A stretch of DNA of 39,695 nucleotides from Ilumatobacteraceae bacterium (GTDB lineage Bacteria; Actinomycetota; Acidimicrobiia; Acidimicrobiales; Ilumatobacteraceae): the NCBI GenBank assembly GCA_025463305.1, contig JAOBWK010000090.1, positions 1 to 39,695 of the forward strand, in the 5' to 3' direction. Shown here in pieces: positions 1 through 8,900 of this stretch. The translations under genes and the position numbers were made by a program. Numbering within the stretch: the first letter of the stretch is position 1; each line of letters begins with the position of its first letter. The notes under the pieces were generated by a model. That model worked only from the letters and a program-made list of their open reading frames with translations, was not told the DNA's origin and searched no databases.

Positions 1-81
1 CAGCGCACCCACACCAACGCTCGTACCCGCAAGGGCCCGAAGAAGACCGTTGCCAACAAGAAGAAGGCCGTGAGGAAGTAG
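1..81 (+). CDS. rpsM: 30S ribosomal protein S13, C-terminal end (partial)
   Basis: The window opens inside a reading frame that ends at a TAG codon at 79-81. The 26 visible residues form a very basic tail that includes [14 protein letters not shown]. This is the conserved C-terminal extension of S13, which reaches the decoding centre and contacts tRNA and rRNA in the small subunit head. The next gene is rpsK, as in the standard bacterial alpha operon, which supports the call. The 5' part lies outside the window. The stop codon overlaps the Shine-Dalgarno of rpsK (GAGGAAG at 72-78), so the two are probably translationally coupled. Confidence 0.93.
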   Translation, partial: QRTHTNARTRKGPKKTVANKKKAVRK

Positions 82-83
82 CG

Positions 84-482
84 ATGGCAAAGCCAAAGCC
101 AGGTGGACGTCGTCCCCGCAAGCGCGAGCGCAAGAACGTCACCGTCGGTGTCGTCCACATCAAGAGCTCGTTCAACAACACCATCGTCAGCGTCACCGAC
201 ACCGAGGGCAACGTCATCTCGTGGGCCTCGTCGGGTGGCGTCGGCTTCAAGGGCTCTCGCAAGAGCACCCCGTTCGCCGCGCAGATGGCCGCCGACAAGG
301 CTGCCCGCGCCGCGATGGAGCACGGCCTGCGCCGTGTCGAGGTGCAGGTGAAGGGTCCGGGTTCGGGTCGTGACACCGCCGTCCGCTCCATCCAGAACAC
401 CGGCCTCGAAGTCACCTCCATCAAGGACGTGACCCCGTTGGCTCACAACGGCTGCAGCCAGCCCAAGCGCAAGAGGAACTGA
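84..482 (+). CDS. rpsK: 30S ribosomal protein S11
   Basis: This 132-residue protein matches the normal length and pattern of S11, a platform protein of the small subunit that binds 16S rRNA and lines the mRNA exit path near the E site. The N-terminus is basic ([14 protein letters not shown]). It is followed by the S11 core, including [29 protein letters not shown] and VKGPGSGRD, and a tail ending in [11 protein letters not shown]. The ATG lies 5 nt after the GAGGAAG ribosome binding site at the end of rpsM. Only 3 nt separate its stop from the rpsD start, so it belongs to the alpha operon transcript rpsM-rpsK-rpsD-rpoA-rplQ. Confidence 0.98.
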   Translation: MAKPKPGGRRPRKRERKNVTVGVVHIKSSFNNTIVSVTDTEGNVISWASSGGVGFKGSRKSTPFAAQMAADKAARAAMEHGLRRVEVQVKGPGSGRDTAVRSIQNTGLEVTSIKDVTPLAHNGCSQPKRKRN

Positions 483-485
483 GTC

Positions 486-1103
486 ATGGCCCGTTACACC
501 GGTCCGAAGGTGCGCGTCTCGCGCCGCCTCGCCACCAACATCTTCGAGAACGAGAAGGGCCGCAAGGCTCTCGAGCGTCGCCCCTTCCCGCCGGGCCAGC
601 ACGGCCGCACCCGTCGCCGCAACGCCGGCAGCGAGTACCTGGCCCAGCTCCAGGAGAAGCAGAAGGCGAAGTACATCTACGGCGTCCTCGAGCGTCAGTT
701 CCGGCGCATGTACGAAGAGGCCAACCGGCTCCAGGGGCCGACGGGTGAGAACCTGCTCCGCCTCCTCGAGACGCGCCTCGACAACATCGTGTACCGCGCC
801 GGCTGGGCCGAGACCCGCCCGCAGGCCCGCCAGTTCGTCAGCCACGGCAAGATCCTGGTGAACGGCAAGCGCGTCGACATCGCCAGTGCCCGCGTCTCCA
901 AGGGCGACGTCGTGAGCCTGCACCCGAAGGCCCGCAGCATGATCGTGATCCAGCACAACATCGATGTCATCGATCGCAAGGTCGTCGGTTGGCTCGAGCA
1001 GGGTGACGGCGGCAAGCAGGTCACCGTGCGCGACCTCCCGCAGCGCGAGCACATCGACGTGCCCGTCCGCGAGCAGCTCATCGTCGAGCTCTACTCCAAG
1101 TAA
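486..1103 (+). CDS. rpsD: 30S ribosomal protein S4
   Basis: This 205-residue protein is full length for S4, a primary 16S rRNA binding protein that nucleates 30S assembly and is the usual autogenous repressor of this operon in bacteria. The N-terminal region contains [19 protein letters not shown] and a basic segment. The S4 RNA-binding domain follows, with [15 protein letters not shown] and [18 protein letters not shown]. It lacks the four-cysteine zinc motif near the N-terminus, so it is the C-minus form. A GAGGA ribosome binding site at 473-477 precedes the ATG. The gene sits between rpsK and rpoA as expected. Confidence 0.98.
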   Translation: MARYTGPKVRVSRRLATNIFENEKGRKALERRPFPPGQHGRTRRRNAGSEYLAQLQEKQKAKYIYGVLERQFRRMYEEANRLQGPTGENLLRLLETRLDNIVYRAGWAETRPQARQFVSHGKILVNGKRVDIASARVSKGDVVSLHPKARSMIVIQHNIDVIDRKVVGWLEQGDGGKQVTVRDLPQREHIDVPVREQLIVELYSK

Positions 1104-1144
1104 CCGACCCCCGACCGACCCGTCCAGAAAGGACCGTGGCCTCC

Positions 1145-2077
1145 ATGCTCGTCATTCAGCGCCCAACCGTCGAGGCAATCGGCGAAGAATCATCCAACCG
1201 TCAGCGTTTCTCCGTCGGCCCGCTCGAGCCCGGCTTCGGCCACACGATCGGCAACTCGCTCCGCCGCGTGCTGCTCTCGTCGATCCCCGGTGCAGCCGTC
1301 ACGGCCGTCCGCTTCGACGACGCACTCCACGAGTTCGACACCATCGCCGGCATCAGCGAGGACATCACCGACATCATCCTCAACCTCAAGGACATCGTCC
1401 TCACGAGCTTGAGCGACGAGGCCGTCGTCATCCGCCTCGATGTCCGTGGCCCGGCCGAGATCAGCGCCGCTGACATCAAGTGCCCGGCCGATGTCGAGAT
1501 CCTCAACCCGGAGCTGCACATCGCGTCGTTGAACGCGAAGGGCCGCCTGGCCATCGACCTCACGGTCGAGCGTGGTCGTGGCTACCTCAGCAGCCACCGT
1601 GAGAACGAGAGCCGCACGATCGGTGTCATCCCGATCGACGCGATCTTCTCGCCGGTGCGTCGCGTCATGTTCGAGATCGAGCCGACCCGCGTCGAGCAGA
1701 GCACGAACTACGACCGTCTCCTCCTCGACATCGAGACCGACGGATCCATCGCTCCCCGCGACGCACTGGCCTCGGCCGGCGCGACGCTGCGCTCGCTGGT
1801 CGACCTCGTCGCCAGCCTGAGCGACGAGCCCCAGGGCCTCGAGCTCGGCGAGGTCGCTGCCAGCAGCGCAACCTCCCCCGACCTCGACCTCCCGATCGAG
1901 GACCTCGATCTGTCGGAGCGCCCACGCAACTGCCTCAAGCGGGCCCAGATCAACTCCATCGGCGAGCTGCTCACCAAGACCGAAGACGACCTTCTGAACA
2001 TCACCAACTTCGGTCAGAAGAGCCTCGACGAGGTCAAGCAGAAGCTCGACGAGCGCGGCTTGACGCTGCGCGGCTGA
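1145..2077 (+). CDS. rpoA: DNA-directed RNA polymerase alpha subunit
   Basis: RpoA dimerises to seed RNA polymerase assembly, and its C-terminal domain contacts UP elements and activators. The N-terminal domain shows GPLEPGFGHTIGNSLRR and LLSSIPGAAVTAVR. The later part has VERGRGY and SPRDALASAG-like segments (here APRDALASAGATL). A linker at about residues 225-245 leads to an alpha-CTD with CLKRAQINSIGELL and NFGQKSLDEVKQKL. I chose ATG 1145 because the product then begins MLVIQRPT, as in other actinobacterial RpoA proteins. A GTG at 1136 is in frame, but only 2 nt separate it from the AAAGGA site. The product is 310 residues and lacks the long acidic tail seen in mycobacteria. Confidence 0.97.
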   Translation: MLVIQRPTVEAIGEESSNRQRFSVGPLEPGFGHTIGNSLRRVLLSSIPGAAVTAVRFDDALHEFDTIAGISEDITDIILNLKDIVLTSLSDEAVVIRLDVRGPAEISAADIKCPADVEILNPELHIASLNAKGRLAIDLTVERGRGYLSSHRENESRTIGVIPIDAIFSPVRRVMFEIEPTRVEQSTNYDRLLLDIETDGSIAPRDALASAGATLRSLVDLVASLSDEPQGLELGEVAASSATSPDLDLPIEDLDLSERPRNCLKRAQINSIGELLTKTEDDLLNITNFGQKSLDEVKQKLDERGLTLRG

Positions 2078-2116
2078 GCAAGAACCCGCCGAAGAAAACC
2101 AGGAAACGGACACACC

Positions 2117-2488
2117 ATGCCGGCAACACCCCGCAGAGCTCGCAACTTCGGTGGCAGCTCGCAACACCAGAAGCTGATGATGGCCAACCTGGCCGCATCG
2201 CTGATCGCCGCCGAGGGGATCGTCACCACCGAGGCCAAGGCCAAGGCGCTGCGCCCCATCGCGGAGAAGCTGATCACCAAGGCCAAGAAGGCCACCGAAG
2301 AGGATCCTCTGCGCATCCACCGCATCCGCCAGATCCAGGGCTACCTGGGCGACCGCGAGATGACGGCCAAGCTGGTCGACGAAGTCGCGCCTCGGTACAC
2401 CGAGCGCAACGGCGGCTACCTGCGGATCCTCAAGCTCGGACCGCGCCAGGGCGACAAGGCCCAGATGGCCCGCATCGAACTCGTCTAG
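2117..2488 (+). CDS. rplQ: 50S ribosomal protein L17
   Basis: L17 is a large subunit protein near the peptide exit tunnel. The 123 residues match the family in length and sequence: MPATPRRARNFGGSSQHQ instead of the usual MPTPKKG-type start, then LMMANLAASLIAAEGIVTTEAKAK, the basic helix KLITKAKKA, and a final segment NGGYLRILKLGPRQGDKAQMARIEL. The ribosome binding site is AGGAAA at 2100-2105. It is the last ribosomal gene of the alpha operon before truA, a common bacterial arrangement. Compared with mycobacterial L17 it lacks an extended C-terminal tail. Confidence 0.97.
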   Translation: MPATPRRARNFGGSSQHQKLMMANLAASLIAAEGIVTTEAKAKALRPIAEKLITKAKKATEEDPLRIHRIRQIQGYLGDREMTAKLVDEVAPRYTERNGGYLRILKLGPRQGDKAQMARIELV

Positions 2489-2508
2489 TCACTGAACGGT
2501 CGAAGACC

Positions 2509-3381
2509 GTGTCGGAACCAGTCGTGCTCGAACCGGATCACACCGAACGCAACGAACCCGTCGCTCTGCGGCGGGTTCGTCTCGTTGTGGCCTACGACGG
2601 CGCCGGCTATGCCGGCTTCGCGATCAACCGCGACGTCGTCACGGTCGCCGGCGCGCTGACCGACGCGATGTCGCTCGTGGCCGGCCACCCGGTGCTCATC
2701 ACCGGCGCCGGTCGCACCGACGCCGGCGTGCACGCGTGGGGGCAGGTCGTCAGCTGCGACCTGCCGGCGCGCACCCGCCTCGACGATCTGATCCGCCGGG
2801 TCAACAGCATGTGCGGGCCGACCGTGGTCATCCGTTCGGGGGAGTGGGCGGAGGGCGACTTCAGCGCGCGGTTCAGCGCCGAGTGGCGGCACTACCGGTA
2901 CACCGTCGTGAACAGCACCGTGCCCAACCCGTTCCTGGCCGATCGGGCGTGGCACGTGTTCCGTCCGCTCTCGCTGCCGGCGATGCAGCTCGCCTGCGAT
3001 CCGCTCATCGGCGAGAACGACTTCACGTCGTTCTGCCGGATGCCCGACCGCGTTCCCGGCCGACCGGAGCCCTCGATGAAGCGACGCGTGATGCTCGCCC
3101 GCTGGACGGACGTCGGCACCGTCGACGTCCCCGACGTGCTGCGCTTCGAGATCCGCGCCAACGCGTTCTGTCACCAGATGGTGCGCGCGATCGTCGCGTT
3201 GATGATCGACGTCGGGCGCGGCAAGCACCACGCCGGCGAGATCCGCGAGATCATGCGCGCCAAGGACCGGTCGCTGATGCCGAGCCTCGCGCCGGCGAAG
3301 GGCCTCACCCTCTGGGAGGTCGGTTACCCCGCGAGTGGTAGCGGCGCAGGTACCACCGCAGTCGCCAGCCCCCGTAGGTGA
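2509..3381 (+). CDS. truA: tRNA pseudouridine synthase A
   Basis: TruA isomerises uridines 38-40 in the anticodon stem-loop of many tRNAs. The protein starts with [18 protein letters not shown] and carries [14 protein letters not shown], which contains the catalytic aspartate at about residue 71. [24 protein letters not shown] and [17 protein letters not shown] follow, all TruA signatures. At 290 residues it is slightly longer than usual because of an N-terminal extension and a low-complexity tail. GTG 2509 is the first possible start after rplQ, and later GTG codons at 2524 or 2587 cannot be excluded. Its last 77 bp are overlapped by an antisense ORF on the minus strand. The position after rplQ is typical. 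Confidence 0.95.
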   Translation: MSEPVVLEPDHTERNEPVALRRVRLVVAYDGAGYAGFAINRDVVTVAGALTDAMSLVAGHPVLITGAGRTDAGVHAWGQVVSCDLPARTRLDDLIRRVNSMCGPTVVIRSGEWAEGDFSARFSAEWRHYRYTVVNSTVPNPFLADRAWHVFRPLSLPAMQLACDPLIGENDFTSFCRMPDRVPGRPEPSMKRRVMLARWTDVGTVDVPDVLRFEIRANAFCHQMVRAIVALMIDVGRGKHHAGEIREIMRAKDRSLMPSLAPAKGLTLWEVGYPASGSGAGTTAVASPRR

Positions 3382-3457
3382 TGAACATCACGGCGAGGAG
3401 GAACGTGAGCACGTTCTCCACGGCGCCTCGAGCACCCAGCAGCGCGGTCGCGGACAT
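3305..3457 (-). CDS. Small single-pass membrane protein, unknown function
   Basis: This minus-strand frame runs from ATG at 3457 to TGA at 3305 and encodes 50 residues. I do not recognise a family. The translation has a hydrophobic stretch, [17 protein letters not shown], followed by an arginine- and tyrosine-rich end ([13 protein letters not shown]). That is the pattern of a membrane anchor with a positively charged cytoplasmic tail. Third codon positions are almost all G or C, as in neighbouring genes. It overlaps the low-conservation end of truA tail to tail, and points away from the rplM promoter. No clear ribosome binding site or -10 box is seen. The combination of membrane segment and codon bias makes it more likely real than a chance frame, but that is inference. 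Confidence 0.45.
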   Translation of the reverse strand: MSATALLGARGAVENVLTFLLAVMFITYGGWRLRWYLRRYHSRGNRPPRG

Positions 3458-3481
3458 CGCGCCATCGTGCCACGCGACCAG

Positions 3482-3494
3482 CGCGAATTTCGCG
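3482..3494. promoter_or_regulatory. Perfect 13-bp palindrome upstream of rplM promoter
   Basis: The sequence CGCGAATTTCGCG is a perfect inverted repeat around a central T. It lies 9 bp upstream of the putative rplM -35 element and 24 bp upstream of the start of the minus-strand small ORF. It could be an operator shared by the two divergent units. No regulator is identified, and a chance palindrome in GC-rich DNA is possible. Confidence 0.3.
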
Positions 3495-3503
3495 AGTGCG
3501 TGA

Positions 3504-3533
3504 TTGCCGATTGGCGATCGACGCCCTTATCCT
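3504..3533 (+). promoter_or_regulatory. Putative promoter of rplM-rpsI
   Basis: TTGCCG at 3504-3509 and TATCCT at 3528-3533 are separated by 18 bp, close to the housekeeping sigma consensus. They lie about 65 bp upstream of the rplM start at 3599. The 217-bp gap between truA and rplM implies that rplM-rpsI has its own promoter. Apart from the antisense ORF and palindrome, nothing else is evident in this gap. Confidence 0.5.
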
Positions 3534-3598
3534 TGTTGGGTTCCCGGTGGCAGCCGATCGGCGCCGCCGACGGAGACCGTTCCGTAGAAAGTCCCATC

Positions 3599-4045
3599 AT
3601 GCGCACGTACACCCCCAAAGCCAGCGAGATCGTCCGCGCTTGGCACGTCATCGACGCCGACGGCCTGGTCCTCGGCCGTCTGTGCACCGAAGCGGCCCGC
3701 GTGCTGCGCGGCAAGCACAAGACCACCTTCGCCCCGCACATCGACACGGGCGATCACGTGATCGTCATCAACGCCGCGAAGGTCGTGCTCACCGCCGACA
3801 AGGCCGGCAAGAAGACGATGTACCACCACACCGGCTACCCCGGCGGCATCAAGGCCGAGACGTACTCGAACCTGCTCGGCCGCAAGCCCGAGGAAGCGGT
3901 TCGCGACAGCATCCGCGGCATGCTGCCCCACGGCCCGCTCGGTCGTCAGATGATCACCAAGCTGAAGGTGTACGCCGGTGCCGAGCACCCGCACGCCGCA
4001 CAGGCCCCCGTCGTCATGGATCTCTCAGCGGCCAAGGCCCGCTGA
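3599..4045 (+). CDS. rplM: 50S ribosomal protein L13
   Basis: L13 is an early-assembling 50S protein. Its 148 residues start [20 protein letters not shown], followed by [36 protein letters not shown] and the signature [15 protein letters not shown] 3599 is chosen because it gives the family-typical N-terminus and is preceded by AGAAAG at suitable spacing. The frame is open further upstream, but that stretch has no L13 similarity. It forms an operon with rpsI 35 bp downstream, as in nearly all bacteria. Confidence 0.97.
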   Translation: MRTYTPKASEIVRAWHVIDADGLVLGRLCTEAARVLRGKHKTTFAPHIDTGDHVIVINAAKVVLTADKAGKKTMYHHTGYPGGIKAETYSNLLGRKPEEAVRDSIRGMLPHGPLGRQMITKLKVYAGAEHPHAAQAPVVMDLSAAKAR

Positions 4046-4080
4046 GCCCTCGGTCAACAGAACTCGGAAGTAGACATCGC

Positions 4081-4476
4081 ATGGGTACCAAGCCGCTCAC
4101 TCAAACCACTGGTCGCCGCAAGGAGTCCGTCGCTCGCGTCCGCCTGCGTCCGGGCACCGGCATCGTCACCGTCAACGGTCGCACGTTCGAGAACTACTTC
4201 CCGACGGCGATGGCGCGCATGATCGTCAGCGAGCCGCTGCGGCTGACGAGCACCGAAGAGACCTACGACATCGACGCCACCATCTTCGGCGGCGGCATCA
4301 GCGGTCAGGCCGGCGCACTGCGCATGGGCATCGCCCGCTCGCTGATCGAGATCGATCCGGAGCAGCGCCCCGCGCTGAAGAAGGCCGGCCTGCTCACCCG
4401 CGACAGCCGTCGCAAGGAGAGCAAGAAGTACGGCCTCAAGAAGGCTCGTAAGGCCCCGCAGTACACCAAGCGCTGA
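4081..4476 (+). CDS. rpsI: 30S ribosomal protein S9
   Basis: S9 sits in the 30S head, and its C-terminal arginine touches P-site tRNA. The 131 residues include [48 protein letters not shown], and a basic end [22 protein letters not shown] terminating in the conserved KR. ATG 4081 is preceded by GGAAG and gives the normal family length. The open frame continues far upstream but only as an out-of-frame shadow of rplM. The stop at 4474-4476 is in the same frame as the following glmM, so glmM cannot begin before it. Confidence 0.97.
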   Translation: MGTKPLTQTTGRRKESVARVRLRPGTGIVTVNGRTFENYFPTAMARMIVSEPLRLTSTEETYDIDATIFGGGISGQAGALRMGIARSLIEIDPEQRPALKKAGLLTRDSRRKESKKYGLKKARKAPQYTKR

Positions 4477-4506
4477 TCCTTCGGCGCTGATCTCCACGGC
4501 GCCGCC

Positions 4507-5844
4507 TTGTTGCGCTTCGGCACGGATGGTGTGCGCGGCGTCGCGCTCACCGAGCTCACGACGGACTACGTCGCGGCGCTCGGCGTGGCCGCGGCGCGCG
4601 TGCTCGGCGGCGGCACCTGGCTGATCGGCCGCGACACCCGCGAATCCGGTCCGGCACTCACCGACGCCCTCGTGCGCGGGCTGCGCGCCGCGGGGGCCGA
4701 GGTCGTGCTCTGCGGTGTGCTGCCGACGCCGGCGCTCGCCGCCGCGTCGGCCGCGCTCGGTGCGCCGGCGGCGATGATCACGGCGTCGCACAACCCCTTC
4801 GCCGACAACGGCGTGAAGGTGTTCGCGGCCGGCGGTCTGAAGCTCGGCGACCACGTGGAGCAGACCATCGAGGCCGAGCTCGAGGCCGCGCTGACCGAGA
4901 CTGTGTCGACGGATCCGGCGCCAGCAGCGTCCGTCGACCCGGGGCGTGACGACAGCGCGGCGATGCTCGATCGATACGTCGCGAACGTCGTCGCGATGTT
5001 CCCGGCCGACGTGCTGGCCGGCATGCGAGTCGTGCTCGATTGCGCCAACGGCGCGATGAGCGTCGCCGCGCCCGCAGCGGTGCGTGCGCTCGGCGCCGAC
5101 GTCGTCGTGATCAACGCCGATCCGGACGGGCGGAACATCAACGACCGCTGTGGCGCAACCGAGCCGGCTGCCGTGGGGCGGGCGGTGGTGGCCGAGCGGG
5201 CCGATGTCGGGCTGGCGTTCGACGGCGACGGCGACCGGGTGATCGCGGTCGACCACACCGGCCGCATCGTCGACGGCGACCGGCTGATCGCGCTCGGCGC
5301 GCTCCAGCTGCGCGCCGAGTCGACGCTCACCGCGAACACGGTGGTGGTCACGGTGATGAGCAACCTCGGCTTCCACCATGCGATGCGCGAGGCCGGCATC
5401 GACGTCGTCACCACGGGGGTCGGCGATCGCTACGTGCTCGAGGCGCTCGACGCCGGTGACTTCGCGCTCGGCGGGGAGCAGAGCGGGCACATCATCTACC
5501 GCCACCTGGCCACCACCGGCGACGGTCTGCTCGCCGGGCTGAAGGTGCTCCAGCGGGTGCGCGGCTCGGGCACCACCCTGGCCGAGCTGTCGAGCTCGGT
5601 GATGACCACCTATCCGCAGGTGCTCGTCAACATCCCGCTCGCGGCGCGCCATCCGCGCATCGCCGAGGAGCTGTCGACCGAGATCGCCGCCGCGGAGGCC
5701 GAGCTCGGTGACGAGGGTCGTGTGCTCGTGCGTGCCAGTGGCACCGAGCCGCTCGTGCGGGTGATGGTGGAGGCAGCCACCGAGCACGCGGCGTCGACGA
5801 TCGCCGGCGGTCTCGCCGACGTCGTCCGCGCTCGTTTCGGCTGA
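4507..5844 (+). CDS. glmM: Phosphoglucosamine mutase
   Basis: GlmM converts glucosamine-6-phosphate to glucosamine-1-phosphate for UDP-GlcNAc and peptidoglycan synthesis. The sequence begins LRFGTDGVRG. It has the active-site loop TASHNPFADNG with the phosphoserine at about residue 94, the magnesium loop DGDGDR at 239-244, the sugar-binding GGEQSGH at 322-328 and the phosphate-binding RASGTEP at 409-415. At 445 residues it is full length. The codons between the rpsI stop and the family-conserved N-terminus include no ATG or GTG. The start must therefore be TTG at 4507 or 4510, with no obvious ribosome binding site. Translation may depend on coupling to rpsI, 30 nt upstream. Confidence 0.95.
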   Translation: MLRFGTDGVRGVALTELTTDYVAALGVAAARVLGGGTWLIGRDTRESGPALTDALVRGLRAAGAEVVLCGVLPTPALAAASAALGAPAAMITASHNPFADNGVKVFAAGGLKLGDHVEQTIEAELEAALTETVSTDPAPAASVDPGRDDSAAMLDRYVANVVAMFPADVLAGMRVVLDCANGAMSVAAPAAVRALGADVVVINADPDGRNINDRCGATEPAAVGRAVVAERADVGLAFDGDGDRVIAVDHTGRIVDGDRLIALGALQLRAESTLTANTVVVTVMSNLGFHHAMREAGIDVVTTGVGDRYVLEALDAGDFALGGEQSGHIIYRHLATTGDGLLAGLKVLQRVRGSGTTLAELSSSVMTTYPQVLVNIPLAARHPRIAEELSTEIAAAEAELGDEGRVLVRASGTEPLVRVMVEAATEHAASTIAGGLADVVRARFG

Positions 5845-5895
5845 CGCCCACGCCGGGTGACACGCGCCTGCGGCTGCGGTGGGGGACCGCCAAAG

Positions 5896-5901
5896 TAACC
5901 T
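5896..5901 (+). promoter_or_regulatory. -10 box (TAACCT) for leaderless glmS-like transcript
   Basis: TAACCT ends 7 nt before the ATG at 5909, so transcription would start at or within a base or two of the start codon. No ribosome binding site is seen. This matches the leaderless pattern found before several other genes of this window. Confidence 0.45.
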
Positions 5902-5908
5902 GTTCGAC

Positions 5909-8900
5909 ATGTGCGGGATCATTGCCATCCACAGCCGCCCCTCGACGCGCCCCGTGCCCACGTCGGACGAGATCCTCGGCGGCCTCGATGCCGCGCTGGC
6001 ACTCGCTCCCGACATCGCTGCGGTCGCCGAGCGGACCGCAGCCGTCGATCGTGCACTGCGCGGCGTGCCCGGTGTGCTGTGCATGATCGGCCGCCGCGAG
6101 CTGGTGACGGCCATCGGCGGTCGGCTCGATCAGCTCGACGCCGTGATCGCGACACGGGAGGCCGCACTGGAGCACGGACCGGCGCTGTCGGCCGACGAGG
6201 TCGAGCTCGCCAACGCGACGCTCGTCAGCCTGCGCGACGCGGTCTGGGCGATCCGCCACGATCGCCTCCGGGCTGCGCAGCGCGTCGACGAGCTCGCCGG
6301 GCGCGATGCGGGTCCGGCCGCGATCGCCGCGTACTTCGCGATCCAGCAGGCGCTCTCCTCGCTCGACCGGCTCGAGGTGCGCGGCCGCGACTCGGCCGGC
6401 GTGCACCTCTATGTGTGGGGCCACGGGCTGTCGGGCGATGATCCGGCGGTGCAGTCGTTGATGGCCGACCGCAACGACAACCCGCTGTTCGGCAACGGCT
6501 CGGTGCGCGTCGCCGGCGACTGCATCAGCTTCGTCTACAAGGCGGCGATGGAGATCGGCGAGCTCGGCGACAACACCCGGCACCTGCGCCGCTCGCTGCT
6601 GTCGGACTCACTGCTGCGGCTCGCCCTGTCCGCGCCGACCGCACGGCTCAGCCTGCTCGGCCACACCCGCTGGGCGAGCGTCGGCATCATCAGCGAGGCC
6701 AACTGCCATCCGCTGAACAGCGAGGAGCTGGAGGCGAGCTACGACGCCGGCCCGTACGTGGTGGCCGCGCTCAACGGCGATGTCGACAACCACGCCGATC
6801 TGAAGGTGGAGCACAACCTGCGCATCGCCGGGCCGATCACCACCGATGCGAAGGTCATCCCGGCGCTCGTGTCGCGGCTGTCGAGTCAGACGGGCGGCGA
6901 TCTCACCGAGGCGTTCCGGCGCACGGTGGCGAGCTTCGAGGGCAGCGTCGCGATCGGTGCGGCGTCCGCCCAACATCCCGAGCTGCTGATGCTCGCCCTG
7001 CGCGGCAGCGGCCAGGCGCTCTACGTCGGCCTGGCGGAGGACACGTTCATCGTCGCCAGCGAGCCGTACGGCGTCGTCGAGGAGACCACGCAGTACGTGC
7101 GCATGGACGGCGAGACCCCGGCCCACGCGGATCAGCCGAACAGTCGTGGCCAGGTGTTCGCGCTGTCGATGGACCACGCCGGCGAGCTGGCCGGCATCCG
7201 GCGGCTGGGCTACGACGGCACCGAGCTGCCACTGTCGGCCGACGAGATCGTGACGGCCGAGGTCACCACCCGCGACATCGATCGTGGTGACGCACCGCAC
7301 TTCCTGCTGAAGGAGATCAGCGAGGCGCCGAACAGCTTCCGCAAGACGCTGCGGGCCAAGATCGTCGAACGCGACGGGATGCTGCACGCGTCGGTGGGCG
7401 AGCGAGCGATGCCGCCAGCGGTCGTCGCCCGGCTGCGCGACGGCGTCATCCGCCGGGTGCTGGTCATCGGCCAGGGCACGGCTGCGGTGGCGGGCCGCAG
7501 CGTGGCCACCACGTTGCAGGTGCTCGTCGACGGCGGCCTGGACGTCGATCCCATCGTGGCCACCGAGCTGAGCGGCTTCGGCCTGCGGCTCGACATGAGC
7601 GACACGCTCGTCATCGCGGTCAGCCAGAGCGGCACCACCACCGACACGAACCGCACCGTCGATCTCGTGCGCGGTCGCGGCGCGCTGGTGATCGGCATCG
7701 TCAACCGGCGCAACAGCGACCTCACCGACAAAGCCGACGGCGTGCTCTACACGTCGGACGGTCGCGACGTGGAGATGAGCGTTGCGTCGACGAAGGCGTT
7801 CTACGCGCAGGTCGCGGCCGGCACGCTGCTGGCGTGCGCGATCAGCGAGGCCGCCGGGCTCGGCTCCGACCGGCGCCGGCACGAGCTGCTGACGTCGCTG
7901 CGTGAAGTGCCCGATGCGATGCGCGAGGTGCTCGAGCTGCGGACTCAGATCGGCGAGGCCGCGCAGCGCTATGCGCCCCAGCGCCGCTACTGGACCGTCG
8001 TCGGCAACGGTGTCAACGCGGTCGCCGCGCAGGAGGTGCGGATCAAGCTCAGCGAGCTCTGCTACAAGAGCATCGCCTGCGACTTCACCGAGGACAAGAA
8101 GCACATCGACCTGTCGTGCGAGCCGTTGATCCTGGTGTGCGCGGCCGGCCTCGTCGGCGGTACGGCCGACGATGTGGCCAAGGAGGTCGCGATCTTCCGG
8201 GCCCACAAGGCGCTGCCGATCGTGGTCGCAACCGTGGGCGAGACCCGCTTCTCGGCGGCGGCCAGCGTCATCAGCGTGCCTGCGGTGGACCCGGCGCTGG
8301 CGTTCATCCTCTCGGCGATGGTGGGCCACCTGTTCGGCTACGAGGCCGCACTCGCGATCGACGCGTCGGCACGCCCGCTGCGCGAGGCCCGCGAGCTGAT
8401 CGAGCGCGTCGTCGCCAGCACCGACGTCGGCGACGAGGTCGTGCGCCGGGTGACGGCCGAGCTGGGCCCGATCGTCGAGCGGTTCATGGTCGGCCTGCGC
8501 AGCAACCTCTACGACGGCCAGCTCGAGGCGTCCACTGCGGTGCGGCTCACCACGATCCTGCGCAGCGCGCTCAGCCCGGCCCCGCTCGAGGCGTACCAGT
8601 TCGACACGGGCAAGCTCGGCACCCCGAGCCTGCTGATCGACGACCTCACCGCAGCGCTCACCCGGGCGATCGAGGAGCTCACCCGGCCGATCGACGCGAT
8701 CAAGCACCAGGCCAAGACCGTCACCGTCGGCATCAGCCGCAACGACGAGGGCGTGCTCGATCGCCGTCTCGTCCAGGCCGTTCTCATGGCGGGCGTCGGC
8801 CGCGACCGCCTCGCCTACAAGTCGCTGAAGGTGCTCGCCGACCTCGATCCCGCGGTGGCCGATGTCGTCGGGTTCACCCGCTACCAGATCGAGGGCGATC

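Noticed and set aside
1136..1144. GTG at 1136 as rpoA start
   Set aside because: Only 2 nt separate it from the AAAGGA site, and the family-typical N-terminus begins at ATG 1145.
4054..6114. Very long minus-strand open frame (over 600 codons) opposite rpsI and glmM
   Set aside because: Low-complexity Arg/His/Asp-rich translation typical of antisense shadows in GC-rich coding DNA; both plus-strand genes are unmistakable.
6608..8707. Minus-strand open frame of about 700 codons opposite the glmS-like gene
   Set aside because: No recognisable domain, composition of a shadow frame, and full overlap with a clearly conserved enzyme.
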